Below are positions 6,781-13,143 of a stretch of 15,684 nt of DNA, piece after piece. The notes beneath the pieces were generated by a model that saw only the letters and a list, made by a program, of their open reading frames with translations, was not told the origin of the DNA and made no database searches. The DNA lies in assembly GCA_035576205.1 (NCBI GenBank), contig DATLWR010000018.1, forward strand, positions 1-15,684, given 5' to 3'. The position numbers were made by a program, and so were the translations under genes. The DNA is from DATLWR01 sp035576205. GTDB taxonomy: Bacteria > Pseudomonadota > Zetaproteobacteria > Mariprofundales > Mariprofundaceae. How positions within the stretch are numbered: the stretch's first letter is position 1; the number at the start of each line of letters is the position of its first letter.

Positions 6781-8202
6781 TTATGCATTCGCCATCGCGG
6801 CTTGCGGCTGTTTGGCCCCGCGGATGGTCATGATGATGTTATAAATCATGATCAGGGCACCCAGCAGCACCAGGACACCACCGATCGCACGCAGGATGTA
6901 GTAGGGATGCATGGCCGCGACTGACTCGGCAAAGGTGTAGACCAGGTTGCCGTACTCGTCAGTGGCACGCCACATCAAGCCCTGCATGATACCGGACACC
7001 CACATGGCGCAGATGTAGATCACCGTTCCGATCGTATGGACCCAGAAGTGGGTATTGACCAGATTGACCGAGTAGATCTCCCTGCCCCACAGGCGGGTCA
7101 CCAGATGATAGATCGCTCCGATGGAGACCATCGCTACCCAGCCCAGCGCACCGGAGTGCACGTGGCCGATCGTCCAATCGGTGTAGTGGCTCAATGCATT
7201 CACCGTCTTCAGCGACATCACCGGCCCTTCGAAAGTCGACATGGCGTAGAAGGCCAGCGACACGATCAAAAAGCGCAGCACATAGTCGTCACGCAGCTTG
7301 TGCCAGGCGCCCGACAGCGTCATCAGGCCGTTGATCGCGCCACCCCATGACGGAATGATCATGGCAATCGATACGGCCGCACCCAACGAGCCGGCCCAGT
7401 CGGGCAGGGCTGTGTACTGCAGATGGTGGGCACCCAACCAGACGTAGCCGAACATCAGTGCCCAGAAGTGCAGCACCGACAACCGGTAGGAGAAGATTGG
7501 CAGATCCGCCTGCTTGGGAATGAAGTAGTACATGATGCCGAGGAAGCCGGCAGTCAGGAAGAAACCCACCGCATTATGACCCCACCACCACTGGATCATC
7601 GCATCCTGCACACCGGAGAAGATCGAGTAGGACTTGGTCAACGTTACCGGGATGGCCAGCGAATTGACCACGTGCAGGTAGGTGATCATCACCATCATGC
7701 CGAGGAAGAACCAGTTGGCCACGTAGATGTGCGAGGTCTTGCGGTTGGCAATGGTCATGATGAAGTTGAACATGTAGGAGAGCCAGACCACGGCGATGGC
7801 GATGTCGATCGGCCATTCGAGCTCGGCATACTCCTTGCCCTGCGTCCAGCCCATCGGGAAGGAGATCACTGCCGACACGATGATGGCGTTCCAGCCCCAG
7901 AAGGTGAACCAGGCCAATTTGTTGCTCCACAGCGGCACATGGCAGGTCCGTTGCACCACGTAGAAGGCGGTAGCCATCAGCGTACAACCGCCGAAAGCGA
8001 AGATCACATCATTGGTATGCAGGGGACGCAAACGCCCGAAACTGGTGTAAGGGAGATCCAGATTCAGGGACGGAAAGGCGAGCTGCCAGGCGATGAAATC
8101 ACCGACCAGCGCCCCGACGATCAGATACACCACAGCGAGCAGTGCGAACCATTTTACAATCGTCAGGTTATAACCCTGACCACCTATATCATTATGCTGC
8201 AC
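6781..8202 (-). CDS. ccoN: cbb3-type cytochrome c oxidase subunit I, catalytic CcoN
   Basis: A 473-residue heme-copper oxidase subunit with about twelve helices. Visible signatures include FAFGGCTLMATAFYVVQRTC (a heme b helix region), QWWWGHNAVGFFLTAGFLG with the CuB histidine and the family tyrosine region, the HH pair in GAHHLQYT, and the heme ligand helix WTIGHVHSGALGWV. The enzyme reduces O2 to water at very low oxygen and pumps protons. The start is a GTG at 8202, supported by a GGGGAGG site 5-7 nt upstream. No ATG fits before the first conserved residues. It is the first gene of the cbb3 operon, with a 216-nt upstream gap holding candidate control elements. Confidence 0.98.
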   Translation of the reverse strand: MQHNDIGGQGYNLTIVKWFALLAVVYLIVGALVGDFIAWQLAFPSLNLDLPYTSFGRLRPLHTNDVIFAFGGCTLMATAFYVVQRTCHVPLWSNKLAWFTFWGWNAIIVSAVISFPMGWTQGKEYAELEWPIDIAIAVVWLSYMFNFIMTIANRKTSHIYVANWFFLGMMVMITYLHVVNSLAIPVTLTKSYSIFSGVQDAMIQWWWGHNAVGFFLTAGFLGIMYYFIPKQADLPIFSYRLSVLHFWALMFGYVWLGAHHLQYTALPDWAGSLGAAVSIAMIIPSWGGAINGLMTLSGAWHKLRDDYVLRFLIVSLAFYAMSTFEGPVMSLKTVNALSHYTDWTIGHVHSGALGWVAMVSIGAIYHLVTRLWGREIYSVNLVNTHFWVHTIGTVIYICAMWVSGIMQGLMWRATDEYGNLVYTFAESVAAMHPYYILRAIGGVLVLLGALIMIYNIIMTIRGAKQPQAAMANA

Positions 8203-8221
8203 GGCAACCTCCCCTTCTCGT

Positions 8222-8280
8222 TCAGTCTGGCATCGAATAATAAGATTCGAATATAATGTTCATATTACATATACGCCGAA
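8222..8280 (-). promoter_or_regulatory. AT-rich candidate promoter of the cbb3 operon
   Basis: An AT-rich stretch of the minus strand upstream of ccoN. It holds several -10-like words (TAATAT near 8257-8262, and CATTAT, TATATT and TTATTA further downstream). One possible pairing is TTGCGT, which lies inside the neighbouring palindrome, followed 18 nt later by TAATAT. The match is moderate and there is no perfect -35, which suits an activator-dependent promoter. Inferred from composition and position only. Confidence 0.35.
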
Positions 8281-8281
8281 G

Positions 8282-8297
8282 ATTAACGCAAGTTAAT
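8282..8297. promoter_or_regulatory. 16-bp palindrome, candidate operator upstream of ccoN
   Basis: A perfect palindrome ATTAAC-N4-GTTAAT centred about 87 nt upstream of the ccoN start codon. Its geometry (arms around a 4-nt spacer) resembles sites of the CRP/FNR family, which commonly activate cco operons under low oxygen. The core, however, is TTAAC-N4-GTTAA rather than the FNR/Anr consensus TTGAT-N4-ATCAA. The distance to the AT-rich stretch is compatible with class II activation. The palindrome is seen directly and the regulator is a guess. Confidence 0.45.
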
Positions 8298-8310
8298 TGT
8301 TGGTATTATT

Positions 8311-8335
8311 GACCACAGCCTCCCGACCACAGCCT
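8311..8335. repeat. Two 11-bp direct repeats with 14-nt period
   Basis: GACCACAGCCT occurs at 8311-8321 and exactly again at 8325-8335, separated by CCC. The pair lies in the intergenic region between the metallopeptidase gene and ccoN, upstream of the palindrome. It could be a direct-repeat binding site (for example for a response regulator) or a small tandem duplication. No coding explanation exists. Confidence 0.6.
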
Positions 8336-8358
8336 AAACTCATGATATACATGTCTTT

Positions 8359-8377
8359 CTTGTCAAAATTTCACAAG
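8359..8377. other. Imperfect inverted repeat CTTGT-N9-ACAAG
   Basis: Five-base arms CTTGT (8359-8363) and ACAAG (8373-8377) flank CAAAATTTC. It lies 41 nt after the metallopeptidase stop (minus-strand sense). It is not followed by a U-tract on the minus strand, so it is a poor terminator. It might be a protein site or chance. Confidence 0.25.
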
Positions 8378-8418
8378 GCTGACGGCTTGCATTAATACCC
8401 AGTTAAGGACACCGGATA

Positions 8419-9132
8419 TCAAAGGTCAAGGCGATGCCCATGCACTTTCAGCCAGCAACGCGCCTCGCGATAGGAGGGATAGATGGCCTCCACGTGACGC
8501 CAGAAACGGGGGGAATGATCGTGTTGCAGGAGATGGCAAAGTTCGTGGATTACCACGTAATCCACCACAAAAGCAGGCGCCATGACCAGGCGCCAGTTGA
8601 AATAGATGCGGCCGTCACGATGACAGCTTCCCCAGCGGCTGCGGTACGACTTGATGCCGACAGTTGCCGGCGCTACACCGAGGGGTGCGACAAATTGTCG
8701 CACCCGCTCCCGGAAGTGTTCGAGGGCGGTTGCGCGGTACCATTCCAGCACCCTTTCCGACAGCCAGCCTGTGTGTTGCCTAGCATCCAAACCACCCGGC
8801 AGGGTTGCATAAAGACAGTCACCATCGACTCGAACCGGCTGTGCCCCATCTTCGACAAACTGGAGCACCAGTTTCTTCCCCAACAGCTCGAACGTTTCGC
8901 CGCAGACGAATGCCTTCGGCTGGCAGTCGGCAGCAACAGACAAAAACTGCTGGCGCTTTTTCCGGATCCAGCCGGACTTTTGCCGGACAAGCTCGGCAAT
9001 CCTCCACTCCGGAAACCGGCTCGGCACGGCAACGATTACCGACCCGTCCGGCTTGACGGTAATACCAACCGTCCGCCGCCGGGGCCGACGGACCACGTCA
9101 TAGGGAAAATCGTCAGAAGGCGAATCGGGCAT
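8419..9132 (-). CDS. YgjP/SprT-like zinc metallopeptidase (DUF45 family)
   Basis: A 237-residue predicted soluble protein. The C-terminal half holds the zinc site HELCH (H196, E197, H200) and a downstream H206 in HDHSPRFW. It is preceded by the conserved KSYRSRWGSCHRDGRIYFNWRL block. These are the marks of the DUF45/YgjP (UPF0447-like, M48-related) family. The N-terminal half has the usual RRPRRRTVGITVKPDG and a helical RIAELVRQKSGWIRKK segment. Physiological substrates of the family are poorly known, so no function beyond likely metallopeptidase is assigned. The ATG at 9132 has a GGGGGGA ribosome-site-like run. It starts only 14 nt after the tRNA operon terminator, so expression may depend on readthrough. 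No gene symbol is given because length and family membership do not prove orthology to E. coli ygjP. Confidence 0.85.
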   Translation of the reverse strand: MPDSPSDDFPYDVVRRPRRRTVGITVKPDGSVIVAVPSRFPEWRIAELVRQKSGWIRKKRQQFLSVAADCQPKAFVCGETFELLGKKLVLQFVEDGAQPVRVDGDCLYATLPGGLDARQHTGWLSERVLEWYRATALEHFRERVRQFVAPLGVAPATVGIKSYRSRWGSCHRDGRIYFNWRLVMAPAFVVDYVVIHELCHLLQHDHSPRFWRHVEAIYPSYREARCWLKVHGHRLDL

Positions 9133-9146
9133 GGATTATCCCCCCG

Positions 9147-9173
9147 AAAAAGAAACGGCACCCGAAGGTGCCG
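9147..9173 (-). terminator. Intrinsic terminator of the tRNA operon
   Basis: On the minus strand, CGGCACC-TTCG-GGTGCCG forms a perfect 7-bp stem closed by a UUCG tetraloop. It is followed by TTTCTTTTT. It begins 6 nt after the CCA end of tRNA-His. It is a textbook intrinsic terminator, yet the metallopeptidase start codon lies just 14 nt beyond the U-tract. Confidence 0.9.
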
Positions 9174-9179
9174 CAGAAA

Positions 9180-9255
9180 TGGGGTGGACGATGGGACTCG
9201 AACCCACAACAACCGGCACCACAAGCCGGGGCTCTACCATTGAACTACGTCCACC
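9180..9255 (-). tRNA. tRNA-His (GUG)
   Basis: A 76-nt tRNA with encoded CCA (9180-9182). The anticodon stem CCGGC/GCCGG encloses loop TTGTGGT, with anticodon GTG at 9220-9222. The T arm holds GGTTCGAGTCC. The extra 5' G (G-1) faces C73, as required for histidine identity. The acceptor stem pairs fully. Confidence 0.97.
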
Positions 9256-9270
9256 ATATTTTCTCACCTC

Positions 9271-9347
9271 TGGCGCGCCTGGCAGGGCTCGAACCTGCAA
9301 CCTACGGCTTAGAAGGCCGTTGCTCTATCCAGTTGAGCTACAGGCGC
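9271..9347 (-). tRNA. tRNA-Arg (UCU)
   Basis: A 77-nt tRNA with acceptor pair GCGCCTG/CAGGCGC, discriminator G and encoded CCA. The anticodon stem ACGGC/GCCGT encloses loop CTTCTAA, with anticodon TCT at 9311-9313. The T arm is GGTTCGAGCCC. It reads AGA (and AGG by wobble). It lies 15 nt upstream of tRNA-His in the same transcript. Confidence 0.97.
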
Positions 9348-9371
9348 CGATGAGGTTCCTGTTTGCCAAAA

Positions 9372-9448
<77 letters not shown>

Positions 9449-9481
9449 CCCGGATCAGCCGCCAGTCGGTGAAGGCGGCGA

Positions 9482-9510
9482 ACATTAGGTGCATCCCCCC
9501 TCTGCGTCAA
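9482..9510 (-). promoter_or_regulatory. Sigma-70 promoter of the tRNA operon with GC-rich discriminator
   Basis: On the minus strand, TTGACG (9505-9510) and TAATGT (9482-9487) are separated by exactly 17 nt. They are followed by the GC-rich TCGCCGCC before the expected start near 9475. The leader to tRNA-Pro would be about 26 nt. A GC-rich discriminator is typical of stringently controlled stable RNA promoters. Confidence 0.75.
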
Positions 9511-9540
9511 TCGATACGGGCGCATCAGCGATCAGGGTGG

Positions 9541-9557
9541 CCGTCAGGATTTGACGG
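9541..9557. promoter_or_regulatory. Perfect inverted repeat upstream of hslV, candidate operator
   Basis: CCGTCA-N5-TGACGG lies 41 nt before the hslV start codon and includes a TTGACG word (9551-9556). A TATAGG word follows too closely (6 nt) to be its -10 partner. I could not find a convincing sigma-70 or heat-shock promoter for hslVU. The repeat may be an operator or a short hairpin in the leader. Confidence 0.35.
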
Positions 9558-9597
9558 GCTAGTATAGGGAAGCTCGCATCACATTCCCGAGGTCATT

Positions 9598-10155
9598 ATG
9601 GGCTCTATTACCATGCACGGTACAACCATCTGCTGCGTCCGCAAGGACAGCAAGGTCGCGATTGCTGGCGACGGCCAGGTCACACTGGGCGAGACGGTCA
9701 TCAAGCACGGCGCCCGCAAGGTGCGCAGCATTCGCGACGGTTCGATCCTGACCGGCTTTGCCGGCTCCACCGCCGATGCCATGAACCTGTTCGAACGCTT
9801 CGAAGCAAAGCTGGCCGAGCATGGCGGCAGCTTGATGCGGGCAGCTGTCGCACTGGCCAAGGAGTGGCGTACCGACAAGTACCTGCGCCAGCTGGAGGCG
9901 ATGATGATCGTTGCCGACAACAGCAATACGCTGCTGATTTCCGGCAACGGCGACGTACTGGAGCCCGACGACGGTGTTGCCGCCATTGGCTCCGGCGGCG
10001 CCTATGCGAAAGCGGCTGCCTCCGCACTGGTCCGCCATACCGACCTGGCACCCCGGGAGATCGTCGCCGAAGCGATGAAGATCGCCGCCAACATCTGCGT
10101 CTATACCAATGACAGCATTACCATCGAATCGATCCCGGCGGAGCAACAGCCATGA
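9598..10155 (+). CDS. hslV: ATP-dependent protease proteolytic subunit HslV (ClpQ)
   Basis: A 185-residue threonine peptidase of the proteasome beta-subunit fold. The expected nucleophile is Thr9 in MHG-TTICCVR, exposed after removal of a short propeptide. GDGQVTLGETV, AGFAGSTADA, AKEWRTDKYLRQLEAM, SGNGDVLEP and AIGSGGAYA follow, all strong family blocks. HslV forms the double-hexamer core capped by HslU and degrades misfolded cytoplasmic proteins. The ATG at 9598 has GAGG 5 nt upstream. A second ATG at codon 6 would give a three-residue propeptide, as in many relatives. The two cysteines near the nucleophile (C12, C13) are not the usual residues. The end overlaps hslU by ATGA. Confidence 0.97.
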   Translation: MGSITMHGTTICCVRKDSKVAIAGDGQVTLGETVIKHGARKVRSIRDGSILTGFAGSTADAMNLFERFEAKLAEHGGSLMRAAVALAKEWRTDKYLRQLEAMMIVADNSNTLLISGNGDVLEPDDGVAAIGSGGAYAKAAASALVRHTDLAPREIVAEAMKIAANICVYTNDSITIESIPAEQQP

Positions 10156-11495
10156 GCGAAACCATGACACCGCGTGAAATCATTTCCGAGCTCGACCGCT
10201 ACATCATCGGCCAGCAGGAGGCCAAGCGTTCGGTCGCCATCGCGCTGCGTAACCGCTGGCGCCGCCAGCAGGTGCCATCGCCGATGCGCGAGGAGATCAC
10301 GCCGAAGAATATCCTGATGATTGGCCCGACGGGTGTCGGCAAGACGGAGATCGCCCGCCGTCTTGCCAGGCTTGCCAAGGCGCCCTTCGTGAAGATCGAG
10401 GCGACCAAATACACCGAAGTCGGCTATGTCGGCCGCGATGTCGAAACCATCATCCGTGATCTGGTCGATACGGCCATCAAGATGGTGCGCGAGGAGCACC
10501 TTGCGCGCGTACAGACGAAGGCCGAAAAGATCGCCGAGGACCGGCTGCTCGACATCCTGATCCCGCACCCGGTCCCCGCGGCCGGGCCGGTCGCCACCGA
10601 CAGTACAACCGTCAGCAGCGAATCTCGCGAGAAGATGCGCAAGAAGCTTCGCACCGGCCAGCTCGATGAACGGCAGGTCGAGATCGAGGTCGAGCCATCT
10701 CAAGCCGGTGGTCCCATGCTGCAGCTTTTCTCCACCGGCCAGGGCAACGAGGAGCTCGACATCAGGGAGATGCTCGGCTCGCTGATGGGTGGCAAGAAGA
10801 AGACCAAGCGAATGAGCGTGGCCGAGGCACTGAATGTCATCCAGCAGCAGGAGGCGGACAAGCTGCTGGATATGGATGCGCTCAAGGAGGAGGCGGTCCG
10901 GCGGGCCGAAAACGACGGCATCGTATTCCTCGACGAAATGGACAAGATCACCCACCGCGACGGTACGGGTGCGGACGTCTCCCGCGAAGGTGTGCAGCGC
11001 GACCTCCTTCCCCTGGTCGAGGGAACGACGGTCAACACCCGCTACGGGCACCTGAAGACTGATCACATCCTGTTCATTGCCTCCGGCGCCTTCCACCTGG
11101 CCCGACCCAGCGACCTGATCCCTGAACTGCAGGGACGATTTCCGATCCGCGTCAACCTGCACGCGCTGAACGAAGAGGATTTCCGGCGCATCCTGGTCGA
11201 GCCGGAATCGTCGCTCACCCGCCAGTATGCCGCCCTGCTCAAGGCCGAAGGTGTGTCCATCGAATACACCGACGACGGCATTTCGGAAATGGCCCGCATC
11301 GCCGTCGCGGTCAACAGCAAGACCGAGAACATCGGCGCCCGCCGGCTGCATACGCTGCTGGAGCGGGTACTGGAGAGCATCAGCTTCGAGGCTTCCGACA
11401 AGAGCGGCGAAACCGTCGTCGTCGATGCAGCCTATGTTCGTGAGCAGCTGCGCGACATCAGTGAGGATGAGGATCTGTCGCGCTACATCCTCTGA
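10152..11495 (+). CDS. hslU: ATP-dependent protease ATPase subunit HslU (ClpY)
   Basis: A 447-residue AAA+ unfoldase. Walker A is GPTGVGKT at 58-65. The substrate pore loop GYVGRD is at 91-96. The helical I domain covers roughly 110-230. Walker B is IVFLDE at 257-262. The sensor and arginine-finger regions include ELQGRFPIRV and NIGARRLHTLLER. The C-terminus EDEDLSRYIL is the conserved tail that inserts into HslV and activates it. The start overlaps the hslV stop by 4 nt (ATGA), so the subunits are translationally coupled. Length is normal. Confidence 0.98.
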   Translation: MSETMTPREIISELDRYIIGQQEAKRSVAIALRNRWRRQQVPSPMREEITPKNILMIGPTGVGKTEIARRLARLAKAPFVKIEATKYTEVGYVGRDVETIIRDLVDTAIKMVREEHLARVQTKAEKIAEDRLLDILIPHPVPAAGPVATDSTTVSSESREKMRKKLRTGQLDERQVEIEVEPSQAGGPMLQLFSTGQGNEELDIREMLGSLMGGKKKTKRMSVAEALNVIQQQEADKLLDMDALKEEAVRRAENDGIVFLDEMDKITHRDGTGADVSREGVQRDLLPLVEGTTVNTRYGHLKTDHILFIASGAFHLARPSDLIPELQGRFPIRVNLHALNEEDFRRILVEPESSLTRQYAALLKAEGVSIEYTDDGISEMARIAVAVNSKTENIGARRLHTLLERVLESISFEASDKSGETVVVDAAYVREQLRDISEDEDLSRYIL

Positions 11496-11501
11496 GCGAC
11501 G

Positions 11502-11705
11502 ATGGATACAGCGACACTTTACTGGGGGCTGCTGTTCGGCTCGATCGGCTTCGGATTTTTCCTGTACGGCAAGCGGCAAAAGGCCATCGTTCCGCTTGTC
11601 TGCGGTTTGCTGCTGATGGGCTTCCCCTATTTCGTGTCGAACACCATGGCGCTGGTTGCGATCGGCGCTCTGCTGATGGCCATTCCCTGTTTCGTCAGGC
11701 TATAA
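11502..11705 (+). CDS. 67-residue two-helix membrane protein, conserved hypothetical
   Basis: A small hydrophobic protein beginning MDTATLYWGLLFGSIGFGFFLYGKRQ. One helix covers about residues 6-22. A basic loop GKRQK follows, then a long hydrophobic region with LVCGLLLMGFPYFVSNTMALVAIGALLMAIP, which makes two closely spaced helices. The end is FVRL. The start lies 6 nt after the hslU stop with only a weak GAGCG ribosome site, so coupling to hslU is likely. Similar short proteins occur in other proteobacteria and are usually annotated as hypothetical. I do not know its function, and its link to HslUV may be only positional. Confidence 0.8.
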   Translation: MDTATLYWGLLFGSIGFGFFLYGKRQKAIVPLVCGLLLMGFPYFVSNTMALVAIGALLMAIPCFVRL

Positions 11706-11794
11706 GGTTCGACGCTGACGGTCTGTTGGCCGTGACCGAAGGTTGCTAGACTCACTCATAACAGGGTGCCGCATTGGAGCGGTTTTCAAACTCC

Positions 11795-11825
11795 AAGAAA
11801 AAAGAGCGGCCGGTTGGCCGCTCTT
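11795..11825 (-). terminator. Intrinsic terminator of the cys operon, possibly bidirectional
   Basis: A perfect 10-bp stem, AAGAGCGGCC (11802-11811) with GGCCGCTCTT (11816-11825), and a 4-nt loop. On the minus strand it is followed by a T-rich tract (TTTTCTTGG), ideal for ending cysN transcription 25 nt past its stop. On the plus strand the trailing sequence is CTCTTCCC, a weaker tract that may still stop the convergent hslVU message. The rest of the 145-nt convergent gap shows only a short TTGGAG-N11-CTCCAA inverted repeat (11774-11796). Confidence 0.92.
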
Positions 11826-11850
11826 CTCTTCCCTCCCCCCGAATAAAACG

Positions 11851-13143
11851 TCAATCGCCGCAGATCATGCCGGCACCGACGGTGTTGTTGGTGAAACTGT
11901 CGATGATGACGAAGCTGCCGGTAGCGTGATTGGAAGCGTAGGCATCGCAAAACATCGGCTTCTGCAGCTTGAACGCCACGCGACCGATATCGTTCATGGC
12001 CATCTCCTCGACCCCCGTCTCCCGCTCCAGCGTATGGATGTCGGTGCGGTAGACGATCTCGCCGACCATCGCCTTCACCGTGTTGGTCGTGTGTTTGATG
12101 AAATACTTCTTCCTGGGGCTCAGCGGCTCCTCGCCCATCCAGCAGACCGTCGCCTCGAGTTCCTTGGCATCCACCGGCTTCTGCCCCGCATGCACCAGCA
12201 TGTCGCCCCGGGAGATGTCGATCTCGTCGGTCAGCGTCAGGGTGACACTCATCGGCGCAAAGGCTTCCTCGAGATTGCCATCGAAGGTGACGATCTCCTT
12301 GATACGGCTCGCCTTGCCCGACGGAAGTACCGTCACCTCGTCGCCGACCTTAACGGTGCCGGAGGCGATGCGCCCCATGAAACCGCGGTAATCGGGCCAT
12401 TCCGGCGTCTGCGGCCGATTGACCAGCTGCACCGGAAAACGGAACGGCGCCTCATCGATATGGTTGGCCACCTCGAGGCTCTCCAGCGTTTCCAGGAGTG
12501 TCTTGCCCTCGTACCACGGCATGTTGTCACCGCGCACGGTGACCATGTCACCGTTGAGTGCGGAGATGGGGATGGTGATCAGATCGTTGATTCCCTGCTT
12601 GGCACAGAATGCGGAGAGCTCGGCTCTGATCTTCTCGAAAGCGGCCTGATCGAAGTTGACCAGGTCCATCTTGTTCACCGCCACAATCAGGTGCGGCATG
12701 CCCAACAGACCCAGGATATGGGTATGACGCTTGGTCTGCTTCATGACGCCGTTGCGGGCATCGACCAGAATGATGGCGCAGTTGGCGGTCGAGGCACCGG
12801 TCACCATGTTGCGGGTGTACTGCTCGTGTCCCGGGCAGTCGGCCATGATGAACTTGCGTTTCGGCGTGGCAAAATAGCGGTAGGCAACATCGATGGTGAT
12901 GCCCTGTTCGCGCTCGGCGGCCAGGCCGTCGGTCAGCATGGCCAGATCGATCTCGGCCGCCGAGGCGACATGCTCGGTCTCGCCCTTTTTCTTGCGCACC
13001 GCCAGGAGCTGGTCCTCAAAGGCCCCTTTGGTGTCGACCAGCAGGCGACCAATCAGCGTGGACTTGCCGTCGTCGACGCTGCCCACCGTCACCAGACGCA
13101 GCAGCTCGATATCCTGGCTCAGTTTGAAGTTGAACTCGCTCAT
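11851..13143 (-). CDS. cysN: Sulfate adenylyltransferase subunit 1, GTPase CysN
   Basis: A 430-residue translational-type GTPase. The P-loop is GSVDDGKS at 21-28, G3 is DCPGH at 102-106 and G4 is NKMD at 157-160. Beta-barrel domains II and III follow, ending GAGMICGD. GTP hydrolysis by CysN drives APS formation from ATP and sulfate by CysD. The protein stops after the elongation-factor-like part. It has no C-terminal APS kinase (CysC) domain and is slightly shorter than E. coli CysN. The ATG shares one base with the cysD stop (TGATG), giving tight coupling. It is the last gene before the terminator. Confidence 0.96.
   Translation of the reverse strand: MSEFNFKLSQDIELLRLVTVGSVDDGKSTLIGRLLVDTKGAFEDQLLAVRKKKGETEHVASAAEIDLAMLTDGLAAEREQGITIDVAYRYFATPKRKFIMADCPGHEQYTRNMVTGASTANCAIILVDARNGVMKQTKRHTHILGLLGMPHLIVAVNKMDLVNFDQAAFEKIRAELSAFCAKQGINDLITIPISALNGDMVTVRGDNMPWYEGKTLLETLESLEVANHIDEAPFRFPVQLVNRPQTPEWPDYRGFMGRIASGTVKVGDEVTVLPSGKASRIKEIVTFDGNLEEAFAPMSVTLTLTDEIDISRGDMLVHAGQKPVDAKELEATVCWMGEEPLSPRKKYFIKHTTNTVKAMVGEIVYRTDIHTLERETGVEEMAMNDIGRVAFKLQKPMFCDAYASNHATGSFVIIDSFTNNTVGAGMICGD

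Noticed and set aside
8325..8377. A TTGACA word on the minus strand (near 8360-8365) as a -35 box for ccoN
   Set aside because: No -10 word lies 16-18 nt downstream, and it is about 160 nt from the ccoN start.
10101..11579. A 492-codon open frame on the minus strand opposite hslU
   Set aside because: Antisense shadow in GC-rich coding DNA. The hslU frame is certain and the shadow translation resembles no family.
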